Below are positions 43,750-52,245 of a stretch of 64,000 nucleotides of DNA, in pieces (position 1 is the first letter of the stretch; each line of letters opens with the position of its first letter). This DNA comes from Bradyrhizobium arachidis (lineage in GTDB: Bacteria; Pseudomonadota; Alphaproteobacteria; Rhizobiales; Xanthobacteraceae), in the NCBI RefSeq assembly GCF_015291705.1, contig NZ_CP030050.1, positions 8,928,001 through 8,992,000 of the forward strand. The letters are read 5' to 3'. Both the position numbers and the translations under genes were made by a program. A model generated the notes under the pieces. The model saw only the letters and a program-made list of their open reading frames with translations. It ran no database searches and was not told the origin of the DNA.

Positions 43750-45132
43750 ATGGCCAAAGAGATCAGGCTCAATGCCTTTGCGATGAATTGCGTCGCACAC
43801 CAGTCACCGGGCCTGTGGACCCATCCGCGCGACCGCACCGCCGAATATAACCGCCTGCCCTACTGGATCGACCTTGCCAAAACGCTGGAACGCGGCCGTT
43901 TCGACGGGCTGTTCCTGGCCGACGTGCTCGGGGTCTATGACGTCTATGGCAACAGCCCTGACGCGGCCTTGCGCAATGCAGCACAAACGCCGTCGAACGA
44001 GCCGCTGCTGCTGCTCTCGGCGATGGCGGCGGTGACGAAAAATCTCGGCTTCGGCGTCACCAGCAATCTCTCGTTCGAGCCGCCCTACCCGTTCGCACGG
44101 CGGATGTCGACGCTCGATCACCTCACCGAGGGACGGATCGGCTGGAACGTCGTCACCGGCTATCTCGACAGCGCCGCGCGCGGCGCCGGCAAGGACAAGC
44201 AGGCCGGGCACGACGACCGCTACGACATCGCCGACGAATATATGGAGGTCGTCTACAAGCTCTGGGAAGGCAGCTGGGAGGACGACGCCGTGCTGCGCGA
44301 CCGGGCGCGCGGCATCTTCACCGATCCCAGCAAGGTCCATCGCATCAACCACGAGAGCGCGAACTACCGCATCAACAACACCATCCACCTCAGCGAGCCG
44401 TCGCCACAGCGCACGCCGGTGCTGTACCAGGCCGGCACCTCGCCGCGGGGGCGGCAATTCGCGGCCAAGCACGCCGAATGCGTGTTCATGTCGGGACCGT
44501 CGGCCAAGATCATCGCGCCGCGCGTCTCCGCGATCCGCCAGGAGGCAGCCGCGCTCGGCCGCAATCCGGCGGAGATCCTGATGTTCAACATGATGACGAT
44601 CATTCTCGGCAACACCGAAGCTGAAGCCGCAGCGAAATATGCCGACTACCGCTCGCACATCAATCCGGAAGGCGCCCTCGCCCTGATGTCCGGATGGACC
44701 GGCATCGACTTCTCCGGCTACGAGCTCGATCAGCAGGTGCGTCACGTGCAGAACGACGCCGGCCGTAGCGCGCTGGACAACGTCACCCGCGGCGATCCGG
44801 ACCGGGTCTGGACGGTGCGCGACGTCATCGAGCATGTCGGCATCGGCGGCGCGGGCCCGGTCGTGGTCGGCACGCCCGAAAGCGTCGCCGACAAGATCGA
44901 GGATTGGTTCGAGAAGACCGACGTCGATGGCCTCAACGTCGCGTTTGCGATCTCGCCCGGCGATTTCGAGGACATCGCCGATATGCTGGTGCCGGAGCTG
45001 ACCAAGCGCGGGCGGTACAAGAGCGAATATGCGAAAGGCACGCTGCGGGAGAAGCTGTTCGGCGATGGCCGTGCAAGGCTCGGCGCACCGCATCCGGCGG
45101 CGGGGTATCGGGTGGGGAAGGAGGCAGGCTAG
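43750..45132 (+). CDS. LLM-class flavin-dependent monooxygenase (NtaA/SnaA/DszA type)
   Basis: 460 residues from the ATG at 43750. Family features: CVAHQSPGLWTHPRDRTAEYN, GRFDGLFLADVLGVYDVYG, GRIGWNVVTGYLDSAARGAG, and TPVLYQAGTSPRGRQFAAKH. A paralogue of the 22908 gene; needs FMNH2 from an unlinked reductase. The closest recognisable relatives are the DszA/SnaA-like group for sulfur or large heterocyclic substrates. It is divergent from the M20 peptidase and convergent with the ThDP enzyme across a structured repeat. Substrate unknown. Confidence 0.92.
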   Translation: MAKEIRLNAFAMNCVAHQSPGLWTHPRDRTAEYNRLPYWIDLAKTLERGRFDGLFLADVLGVYDVYGNSPDAALRNAAQTPSNEPLLLLSAMAAVTKNLGFGVTSNLSFEPPYPFARRMSTLDHLTEGRIGWNVVTGYLDSAARGAGKDKQAGHDDRYDIADEYMEVVYKLWEGSWEDDAVLRDRARGIFTDPSKVHRINHESANYRINNTIHLSEPSPQRTPVLYQAGTSPRGRQFAAKHAECVFMSGPSAKIIAPRVSAIRQEAAALGRNPAEILMFNMMTIILGNTEAEAAAKYADYRSHINPEGALALMSGWTGIDFSGYELDQQVRHVQNDAGRSALDNVTRGDPDRVWTVRDVIEHVGIGGAGPVVVGTPESVADKIEDWFEKTDVDGLNVAFAISPGDFEDIADMLVPELTKRGRYKSEYAKGTLREKLFGDGRARLGAPHPAAGYRVGKEAG

Positions 45133-45150
45133 CGCCCCACGCTTTAAGTT

Positions 45151-45280
45151 CCGTCATCCTGAGGTGCGAGACCGGCGGTGCAAGCACCGCCGGACGAGCC
45201 TCGAAGGATGAACGGCCGAGATGCAGCCGGGCCGTCGCCCTTCGAGGCCTCCGCTTCGCTCCGGCGCCTCAGGGTGACGG
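45151..45280. repeat. Multi-stem CGTCATCCTGAGG repeat in a convergent gap
   Basis: The ends CCGTCATCCTGAGG (45151-45164) and CCTCAGGGTGACGG (45267-45280) pair at 13 of 14 bases. Inside are three stems: CCGGCGGTGC/GCACCGCCGG (45172-45193, two-base loop), GCCTCGAAGG/CCTTCGAGGC (45198-45207 with 45239-45248) and ACGGCC/GGCCGT nested within. It lies between the convergent monooxygenase and ThDP-enzyme genes. Confidence 0.8.
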
Positions 45281-45319
45281 TGATGAGGCAGAGGATGCTG
45301 TCGCTGCATCTTCCTTGCC

Positions 45320-46981
45320 CTACACCTTCCCGTCCACCATCACCTCGATCAGCTTCGTTCCTGGCCGATTGAACGCCGACGCCAGCGTCGCTTTCAGCTC
45401 GCGCGGATCGCTGATCCTGATCGCCTCGCAGCCCAGCGCTTTCGCGACACCGGCGAAATCCACGGGCGGATCGGCAAAGTCCATGCCGACGTAATTGTCG
45501 TCGCCATGGAAGGCGAGCAGGCGCTGCTTGATGATGCGGTAACCGCCATTGTTGGCGATGACGACGTTGAGCGGCAGCTTGTGATGCGCCGCGGTCCACA
45601 GCGACTGGATCGAATACATCGCGCTGCCATCGCCGGAGAAGCACACGACCGGGCGATCCGGGTTGGCGATGCTGGCGCCGACGGACGCCGGCAGGCCCCA
45701 GCCGATGCCGCCGGAGGCAAGGCCGTGATAGCCATAGCGGTCGCGGTGCGGACGCAGGTTCGTGATCTGGCGGCTGGAGGTGAGGCCTTCGTCGACCAGG
45801 ATCGCGTGATCGGGCATGGCCTCGACCATCTGCAGCACCAGATAGTCCGGATCGATGGGGTTGCGGCCCGCACTCTTGCCGATCTGCTCGACCAACGCGG
45901 CGCGGCGCGCGGTCCAGTTCTTTGGTGCCAGTTCAGCGAGACGCTCCCTGGCGCGGTTTGCGAGCGCCGCGCCGCCCATGTCTTTCAGCATCGGGATCAG
46001 CGCGCGCAGCGTTTCCTTGACGTCCGCCTTCAGCGCGATCTCGGCGCCGTAATTCTTGGCGATCTCCCAATCGACGAGGCCAATCTGCACGATGCCGAGG
46101 CCATCAGGCAGCGCGTCGACCTCGCTATAGACCGACATCCGCAAGGGATCGCCGCCGAGCGCGACCAGCAGATCGTGCGGCGCCAGCGTATCGCGTGCGA
46201 CTTTCTGCACGCGCGCGAGCGTGCCGACAAAGCTCGGGCTCTCCGACAGGAAGTGCGCGCCATAGGGCGTCGATGACTGGTAGGCAGCGGCGCCGAGCAA
46301 TTCGGCGAGCTCTGCGGCTTCCTTCAGCGCATCGCTCTTGACCACCTCGTCCATGGTGACGATCACGGGGCGCTCGGCCTTGAGCAATCGCGCGGCGAAG
46401 GCCCGGAGCGCCTCGTCCGACGGTTTTGTGCGCGCGTCGATGCGGGTGGAGCGGCCGAGATCGATGCCGGCCTCACTGTTGAGGATGTCGCCGGGCAGCG
46501 AGATGAACACCGGCCCGGTCGGCGGTGTCATCGCAACCTTGGCCGCGCGGCGCACGATGCGCGGCAGATCCTCCAGCCGCGTCACCTCGACTGCCCATTT
46601 CACCAGCGGCTCGGCCATCCGCACCAAGGGACCGTACAGCACCGGCTCCATCAGGCCGTGGCCCTGCTCCTGCTGGCCCGCGGTCAGGATCATCGGCGTG
46701 CCCGTGAACTGGGCGTTGTAGAGCGAGCCCATCGCGTTGCCGAGGCCGGGCGCGACATGGACGTTGCAGGCAACCAGCTTGCCCGACGCGCGGCTGTAGC
46801 CGTCGGCAATCGCGACCACCAGGCTCTCCTGCATCGCCATCACATAGGTGAGGTCAGGATGGTCCTTCAGCGCGTGCATGATCGGCAGCTCGGTGGTCCC
46901 GGGATTGCCGAACAGATGGGTGATGCCTTCGTCCTTGAGCAGCGCGAGAAAGGCGGAGCGGCCGGTGATCTTGTTCTTCAT
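45320..46981 (-). CDS. ThDP-dependent enzyme, benzoylformate-decarboxylase-like
   Basis: 553 residues with the three-domain acetolactate-synthase/pyruvate-decarboxylase fold. FGNPGTTELPIMHAL, Glu52 (AMQESL) and NVHVAPGLGNAMGSLYNAQ with His75 resemble benzoylformate decarboxylase, where the corresponding His is catalytic. The cofactor motif is GDGSAMYSIQSLWTAA followed by VVIANNGG. FAD-binding acetolactate synthase features are weak. It probably decarboxylates a 2-oxo acid such as benzoylformate in the cytosol. It is not adjacent to mandelate genes. The NAD-aldehyde dehydrogenase at 49479 could use such a product, which is speculative. Confidence 0.88.
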   Translation of the reverse strand: MKNKITGRSAFLALLKDEGITHLFGNPGTTELPIMHALKDHPDLTYVMAMQESLVVAIADGYSRASGKLVACNVHVAPGLGNAMGSLYNAQFTGTPMILTAGQQEQGHGLMEPVLYGPLVRMAEPLVKWAVEVTRLEDLPRIVRRAAKVAMTPPTGPVFISLPGDILNSEAGIDLGRSTRIDARTKPSDEALRAFAARLLKAERPVIVTMDEVVKSDALKEAAELAELLGAAAYQSSTPYGAHFLSESPSFVGTLARVQKVARDTLAPHDLLVALGGDPLRMSVYSEVDALPDGLGIVQIGLVDWEIAKNYGAEIALKADVKETLRALIPMLKDMGGAALANRARERLAELAPKNWTARRAALVEQIGKSAGRNPIDPDYLVLQMVEAMPDHAILVDEGLTSSRQITNLRPHRDRYGYHGLASGGIGWGLPASVGASIANPDRPVVCFSGDGSAMYSIQSLWTAAHHKLPLNVVIANNGGYRIIKQRLLAFHGDDNYVGMDFADPPVDFAGVAKALGCEAIRISDPRELKATLASAFNRPGTKLIEVMVDGKV

Positions 46982-47136
46982 GTTTCCTCCGTGCCGCGGA
47001 CGTTGCTGCGGCCGGTCGCATGATGGCCGAACTCGGAGGCGACGCGCAATGGAGTGTCCTCATGGCTGCCTTGCGCGGGCGCGCGTAAGCTGGGAACATG
47101 GATCGACCCAGGCGTCAGCCCGCAAGGGGAAGCACA

Positions 47137-47598
47137 ATGGCGTATGACGAAGAGACTGCGGCACGGGTGCGCAAATTGCTGGCCGGCCAGCGCCACGTGG
47201 CGGAAAAGAAGATGATGGGCGGCCTCTGCTTCATGGTCGATAACACCATGTGCTGCACCATCAGCGGCCGCGGCGGAATGATGATCCGCGTCGGCCCCGA
47301 GGCGCATGCGCGCATGCTGGAAGAGCCGCACACGACACCGATGGAGATGCGCGGGCGCATCATGAGGGGATTTGTGCGCGTCGCGCCGGAAGGCTACCAA
47401 AGCGGCGCCGATCTGAAGCGATGGGTCAAGCGCGGGCTCGACTTCGTAGCGGCGACGCCCAAGGAAACCAAATCGAAGAAGGCCGCGCCGCGCAAGGCAG
47501 CTGCCAGGACAATCGCGAAGACAATCGCCAAGACAACCGCCAAGCCAAAGACTAAAACTGCTCCTCGCGGCCAAGCTCGAACGGGTCCTCGCCGCTAG
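47137..47598 (+). CDS. TfoX N-terminal domain protein with lysine/alanine-rich tail
   Basis: 153 residues from the ATG at 47137, with AAGGGGA upstream. TfoX_N domain (about 1-100): RVRKLLAGQRHVAEKKMMGG, LCFMVDNTMCCTISGRGGMM, LIRVGPEAH-like MIRVGPEAHARML, and GFVRVAPEGYQSGADLKRWV. The last ~45 residues are repetitive and very basic (TIAKTIAKTTAK, KAAPRKAAA), resembling histone H1-like bacterial tails. Full-length Sxy/TfoX proteins have a C-terminal domain instead. The tail coding region overlaps the convergent GFA gene by 47 bp. A DNA or RNA contact role for the tail is inferred. Confidence 0.88.
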   Translation: MAYDEETAARVRKLLAGQRHVAEKKMMGGLCFMVDNTMCCTISGRGGMMIRVGPEAHARMLEEPHTTPMEMRGRIMRGFVRVAPEGYQSGADLKRWVKRGLDFVAATPKETKSKKAAPRKAAARTIAKTIAKTTAKPKTKTAPRGQARTGPRR

Positions 47599-48058
47599 CG
47601 CGCTTCTTCTTTTTCGAGCGCTGCCAGACCACGCCGGGAAAGCCTTTCAGCGGCACCAGGGGCTCGCCGGTATAGGCCCACTCCTGCAGCTCCTCGATCG
47701 CGATGTGGTAGAGCGGCTGGCGACCGGTGCGCTCCGTAAACAGCGCGCGGGGGATGTTGACCATGTGGGGCCCGCGCGGACGCTCATAGGCGATCGGCGT
47801 GCCGCAATGCGAGCAGAAGCTGCGCGCGGTCTTGGTGGCCTTGTCCTCGTAACGGGTCAGCGCGGTCTTGCCTGACGTGATGCGGAAGCGCTTCTTCCAG
47901 CTGCCGACATAGGTGGCGTAGGCCGCACCATGCGCGCGGCGGCTTGCCGCGGAATGGTCGTGCCAGGCCCAGCGCGCGGGAACGTCGATCTCGAAGGTGA
48001 CCTTGCCGCAGAGGCATTGGCCGGTGGCGGTTCCTGCGGCGACTGCGGCTTTGGCCAT
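47552..48058 (-). CDS. GFA-family zinc protein with altered central cysteine motif
   Basis: 168 residues. The GFA (glutathione-dependent formaldehyde-activating) fold is indicated by GQCLCGKVTFEID (Cys15, Cys17) and FCSHCGTPIAYERP (Cys82, Cys85). The usual central CHC-xx-C triplet is replaced by WHDHSAASRRAHG (His33, His35, no third Cys), so the catalytic zinc site is changed or lost. The C-terminus is basic (QRSKKKKRAS). Its last 47 bases overlap the TfoX-like gene on the other strand. Formaldehyde handling is not supported; treat as a structural homologue. Confidence 0.88.
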   Translation of the reverse strand: MAKAAVAAGTATGQCLCGKVTFEIDVPARWAWHDHSAASRRAHGAAYATYVGSWKKRFRITSGKTALTRYEDKATKTARSFCSHCGTPIAYERPRGPHMVNIPRALFTERTGRQPLYHIAIEELQEWAYTGEPLVPLKGFPGVVWQRSKKKKRASGEDPFELGREEQF

Positions 48059-48100
48059 GGTGTTTCCTGAACGTCGTTATGGAGACGACAATACACGATT

Positions 48101-48226
48101 GTCATTCCGGGGCGCGACGAAGTCGCGAGCCCGGAATCCATTGGGCGGCAAGCCAGGACGTTAGATGGATTCTCAGATGCGCGATTGCGCATCATAGTTC
48201 GATGCTGCGCATCGCCCCGCAATGAC
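48101..48226. repeat. GTCATTCCGGG repeat, copy B
   Basis: GTCATTCCGGGGCG (48101-48114) pairs with CGCCCCGCAATGAC (48213-48226), 13 of 14 bases, around inner hairpins including CGCGAC-GAA-GTCGCG (48113-48127). It fills the gap between the GFA start and the old yellow enzyme stop, both minus-strand genes. Confidence 0.8.
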
Positions 48227-48229
48227 GGA

Positions 48230-49357
48230 TCAGGCCGGCGTCAGCTCGTCATAGACAGGGTAATCCGTATACCCCTTCTCCTCGCCGCCATAGAACGTCG
48301 CGCGGTTGTACGGCGTGATCGGGTAGTCGTGCGCAAGGCGGTGCGGCAGATCGGGATTGGAGATGAAGATGCGGCCGAAGGCAATGATGTCGGCGTGGCC
48401 GTCGGCGATCGCCGCGTTCGCGGTCTCGCCGGTGAAGCCGCCGGCGGTCATCAGCACGCCGCTGTAGTGCGGGCGGAACAGCACCATCGCGGAGGGCACG
48501 TTCTCCCAGTGCACGTCGGCGCGGCCGGCGCCGCTGGAGCGCGGCTCGATGAAGTGGAGGTAAGCGAGGCCGAGCTTGTCGAGCGCCTTAACCACATGGG
48601 TGTAGAGCGGCATCGGATCGGGCTCGCCGGAATCATTGGCGATGCCGTGGGGCGACAGCCGCACGCCGACGCGGTTGGCACCCCAGACGTCGATCGCGGC
48701 CTGCGTGACCTCGAGCAGAAGCCGCGCGCGGTTCCCGATCGAGCCGCCATATTGGTCGGTGCGCTGGTTGCTGCGCGATTGCAGGAATTGCTCGAGCAGG
48801 TAGCCGTTGGCGCCGTGGATCTCGACGCCGTCGAAGCCGGCGGCGAGCGCGTTCTTGGCGCCCTGCCGGAAGGCCTCGACGATGTCCTTGACCTCGTCGG
48901 TCTCCAGCGCGCGCGGCGTCTCGTAGTCGGAAATCTTGCCGTCGGCGGTCATCGCCTGCATGCCTTCGGCCTTGATCGCAATCGCCGAAGCCGAGACCGG
49001 CAGCTCACCGCCATGGAAGGAGGAATGCGAGACACGGCCGACATGCCAGAGCTGAAGGAAGATGATGCCGCCCTTGGCGTGCACGGCATCCGTCACCTTG
49101 CGCCAGCCGGCGATCTGCGCCTCCGTATAGATGCCGGGTGTCGCCGGATTACCGCGGCCGTGCGAAAGCACGGGAGAAGCCTCGGCGATGATCAGGCCGC
49201 CCTTTGTTGCACGCTGGCCGTAATATTCGGCGTTGAGCGGCCGCGGCGAAAAGCTCTCGCGCTCGGCGCGCATGCGCGTCAGCGGCGCCATCGCGACGCG
49301 ATGTGCAAGCTTGTACGGACCGACCTGCAACGGTTTAAACAACGCCTCGAATTTCAT
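48230..49357 (-). CDS. Old yellow enzyme family alkene reductase (NemA-like)
   Basis: 375 residues, standard OYE length. FMN barrel motifs: VAMAPLTRMRAE, IIFLQLWHVGRVSH, VEIHGANGYLLEQFLQSRSN (catalytic-site His and Asn), and YGGSIGNRARLLLEV. The late phosphate-binding part is LMTAGGFTGETANAAIADGHADIIAFGR. It reduces activated C=C bonds or nitro compounds with NAD(P)H in the cytosol. It is preceded by an aldehyde dehydrogenase gene on the same strand, about 120 bp upstream. N-ethylmaleimide reductase is the best-known relative. Confidence 0.95.
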   Translation of the reverse strand: MKFEALFKPLQVGPYKLAHRVAMAPLTRMRAERESFSPRPLNAEYYGQRATKGGLIIAEASPVLSHGRGNPATPGIYTEAQIAGWRKVTDAVHAKGGIIFLQLWHVGRVSHSSFHGGELPVSASAIAIKAEGMQAMTADGKISDYETPRALETDEVKDIVEAFRQGAKNALAAGFDGVEIHGANGYLLEQFLQSRSNQRTDQYGGSIGNRARLLLEVTQAAIDVWGANRVGVRLSPHGIANDSGEPDPMPLYTHVVKALDKLGLAYLHFIEPRSSGAGRADVHWENVPSAMVLFRPHYSGVLMTAGGFTGETANAAIADGHADIIAFGRIFISNPDLPHRLAHDYPITPYNRATFYGGEEKGYTDYPVYDELTPA

Positions 49358-49478
49358 GCTGGCCCCGAAATGGCTATGGAAGGACGTGGATCATATAGCG
49401 AGGGGCGGGACCCGGAAAAGGTGCCGCCCCTCTAAAAGCAGATATTCCCTCCCGCGGAACGCCGGGAGAGAACAGGTC

Positions 49479-50975
49479 TTACGCCGTCTTGATCCAGACG
49501 GCCTTCACGTTGAGATATTCCTCGACATGCTGCTTGCCGGACTCACGGCCGTAGCCGCTCATCTTGTAGCCGCCGAACGGCACGGCCGGGTCCATCGCCT
49601 GATAGCAGTTCACCCACACCGAGCCGGCGCGCAAGCTCTTCGCGACCGCATGGGCCTTGCTGACGTCGCGCGTCCACAGGCCGGAGCCGAGGCCGAACGT
49701 GGTGTTGTTGGCGCGCTTGACCAGCTCGTCCATGTCCTTGAACGCGATCGCGGAGATGACAGGGCCGAAGATCTCCTCCTGCGCGATGCGCATGTTGTCC
49801 TGAACGCCGGCGAACACCGTCGGCGAGACGAAGAAGCCCTTCGACAGCGCGCCTTCGGTGACGCGGCCGCCGCCGGCGAGCGCCTTCGCGCCTTCCTTCT
49901 GGCCGATGTCGAGATAGCCGGTGACGCGCTCGAGCTGCTGCTCGGAGACCAGCGGGCCGATCTGGGTGTTGGGATCGAGCCCGTTGCCGACCTGGAGCTT
50001 CTTGCCGAACTCGGCGACGCGGCCGACGAACTCCTCGTAGATCGACTGCTCGACGAACAGGCGGGTGCCGGCGCTGCAGATCTGCCCGGAATTCGCGAAC
50101 ACCGCCATCGCGGCGCCGGGAACTGCGGCATCGAGATCGGCATCGGCGAACACGATGTCCGGCGATTTGCCGCCGAGCTCGAGCGAGACGCGCTTGAGGT
50201 TGCCGGCGGAGGCGCGGATGATCGACTGTCCGGTGACGTGCGAGCCGGTGAAGGCGACCTTGTCGACGTCAGGATGCGAGGCGAGCGCGGCGCCCGCGGT
50301 CTCGCCATAGCCGGGCACGACGTTGACGACGCCGGGCGGAATGCCAGCTTCCAGCGCGAGCTCGGCGATGCGCAGCGAGGTCAGCGGCGCTTCTTCGGCG
50401 GGCTTGAGCACCACGGTGCAGCCGGTCGCGATCGCCGGCCCGATCTTCCAGATCGTCGCGGTAAGCGGACCGTTCCAGGGAATGATCGCGCCGACGACGC
50501 CGATCGGCTCCTTCAGCGTATAGGAGAAGATCTCGCCGGGCAGCGAGTTCTCGATGGTCTCGCCATGGATCGCGGTGGTCTGGCCGGCATAGTAGCGCAG
50601 CATGCCGACAGCGCGCAGGCGATAGGCACGGGTGCGGCTGACCGGCGCGCCCATGTCGAGCGTGTCGAGCTGCGACAATTCGTCAAAGTTCTTCTCGACG
50701 AGATCGGCGAGCCTGAGCAGCAGGTTCTGCCGCTCGAACGGCTTGACCTTGCTCCAGGGACCTTCGAAGGCGCGGCGGGCAGCCGCGACCGCACGGTCGA
50801 TGTCTTCCTTGTCGCCCTCCGCGACGGTTGCAAGCAGCTCGCCGGTGGCGGGATTGTGGGTCTCGAAGCGCTTGCCGGAGGCCGCATCGACCCATTTGCC
50901 GTCGATCAGCATCTGCTTGTAGGACCCGTTGGCGAACGGATGGCGCGTGATCGGAATAGCCTGCGACACAGCCAT
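49479..50975 (-). CDS. NAD(P)-dependent aldehyde dehydrogenase
   Basis: 498 residues, full length. The catalytic pair is Cys300 (NSGQICSAGTRL) and Glu266 (LELGGKSPD). Rossmann-related IIPWNGPLTATIWKIGPAIA, the VVLKPAEEAPLTSLRIAEL block and the C-terminal PFGGYKMSGYGRESGKQHVEEYL are typical of the phenylacetaldehyde/betaine-aldehyde dehydrogenase group. It oxidises aldehydes to acids in the cytosol. It may serve the nearby 2-oxo acid decarboxylase-like enzyme (45320), but they are not in one operon. Followed by the old yellow enzyme gene. Confidence 0.95.
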   Translation of the reverse strand: MAVSQAIPITRHPFANGSYKQMLIDGKWVDAASGKRFETHNPATGELLATVAEGDKEDIDRAVAAARRAFEGPWSKVKPFERQNLLLRLADLVEKNFDELSQLDTLDMGAPVSRTRAYRLRAVGMLRYYAGQTTAIHGETIENSLPGEIFSYTLKEPIGVVGAIIPWNGPLTATIWKIGPAIATGCTVVLKPAEEAPLTSLRIAELALEAGIPPGVVNVVPGYGETAGAALASHPDVDKVAFTGSHVTGQSIIRASAGNLKRVSLELGGKSPDIVFADADLDAAVPGAAMAVFANSGQICSAGTRLFVEQSIYEEFVGRVAEFGKKLQVGNGLDPNTQIGPLVSEQQLERVTGYLDIGQKEGAKALAGGGRVTEGALSKGFFVSPTVFAGVQDNMRIAQEEIFGPVISAIAFKDMDELVKRANNTTFGLGSGLWTRDVSKAHAVAKSLRAGSVWVNCYQAMDPAVPFGGYKMSGYGRESGKQHVEEYLNVKAVWIKTA

Positions 50976-51159
50976 GGCTGCACTCCCTGTCAGGTGATTG
51001 ATTGGTTCGATCTGGGCGGGATCGTTAGGTCGAAGAGAATACAGCGCTGCCGGAAAGGCGTAAAGTCAGCGCGGAACGAAGCCCTGCCATGCCGACTTGT
51101 GCAGGGTCCCGCGAGCGCCATGTTATAGCTCGGCCCAGCCCCTGCTCCGGAGACCAACC

Positions 51160-52005
51160 ATGCCACATTCCGCCATCGTCAAAGACAATGTCGCCGTGAT
51201 CACGGGTGGCGCATCCGGCATCGGACTGGCCGCCGCCATGGCTTTCGCGCGTGCCGGCATGAAGGTGTGCATCGCCGATGTCGATCAGGCACGCCTCGCA
51301 GAATCCGCAACAAAACTGTCATCGATCGCGTCCGCCACACATGTGATGACCTTCGCCGTCGATGTCGGCAAGGCCGAGAGCGTGGCGGAACTGGAGCGCG
51401 CCGTGCGCGAGCGCTTTGGCGGAACCGACATCCTGATGAACAATGCCGGCATCCAGCCCGGCAGCACGCTGTTCGCCGAGCCGGACAATTGGCAGCGGAT
51501 CATCGGCGTCAACATGTGGGGCATCATCAACGGCTCGCACATCTTCGCGCCCAACATGATGGCGCGCGGCAAGTCGGGCCTCATCATCAACACCGGCTCC
51601 AAGCAGGGCATCACCACGCCGCCCGGCGATCCCGCCTACAACGTCTCCAAGGCCGGCGTGAAGGCGTTCACGGAAGCGCTCCAGCACGAGCTTCGCAACA
51701 CCAGGGATTGCAGGATCACCGCGCATCTGTTGATCCCCGGCTTCGTCTTCACCGGCCTCACCGCGAAGGGCCGCACCGAAAAGCCGGCCGGCGCCTGGAC
51801 GGCTGAGCAGACGGTCGATTTCATGCTGACGCGGCTGGAGGCCGGCGACTTCTATATCCTGTGCCCTGATAACGACGTGCCGCGGGCGCTGGACGAGAAG
51901 CGCATGCTGTGGGCCGCCGGCGACATCGTCGAGAACCGCCCGCCGCTGTCGCGCTGGCATCCGGATTACGCGGATGCGTTCAAGAGATTTGTGGACGGGG
52001 AGTAG
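51160..52005 (+). CDS. SDR-family oxidoreductase
   Basis: 281 residues from the ATG at 51160, preceded by GGAG; an earlier frame start at 51097 lacks support. Motifs: TGGASGIG (15-22), NNAG (94-97), Ser147 and Tyr160/Lys164 (YNVSK). The longer C-terminus (LTRLEAGDFYILCPDNDVPRALDEKR) resembles SDRs that act on bulkier secondary alcohols. It is divergent from the aldehyde dehydrogenase and precedes the amine-oxidase-like gene by 240 bp with no recognisable gene between. Substrate not predictable. Confidence 0.9.
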   Translation: MPHSAIVKDNVAVITGGASGIGLAAAMAFARAGMKVCIADVDQARLAESATKLSSIASATHVMTFAVDVGKAESVAELERAVRERFGGTDILMNNAGIQPGSTLFAEPDNWQRIIGVNMWGIINGSHIFAPNMMARGKSGLIINTGSKQGITTPPGDPAYNVSKAGVKAFTEALQHELRNTRDCRITAHLLIPGFVFTGLTAKGRTEKPAGAWTAEQTVDFMLTRLEAGDFYILCPDNDVPRALDEKRMLWAAGDIVENRPPLSRWHPDYADAFKRFVDGE

Positions 52006-52245
52006 ACCGCGCCACCGAGGCCCAGAAGCAGCGCCGCTCAACAGGCGCGGTGCGAGCACCAAAGTTTGCACGCGGCACCATAGCCGCGCCCCGCCCTCGA
52101 CACGACCAGAGGTTGCGGGTTATCCTCGATCCCCGGACCCATCGAATTCGAGGGCCGCCCGGCGCCTCTCGCTGCACTCTCAATGGGGTCCTCGACCGTT
52201 TGAGATTGTTTTTCGATTTTTGATTTCGATCCGAGGATTTCGATC

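Noticed and set aside
42112..43800. 562-residue form of the M20 peptidase
   Set aside because: The N-terminal 100 residues lack family similarity and would run into the divergent monooxygenase start. The ATG at 43497 gives the usual length.
47552..48058. Active formaldehyde-activating enzyme
   Set aside because: The central CHC-xx-C zinc motif is absent, so the enzymatic name from the family should not be transferred.
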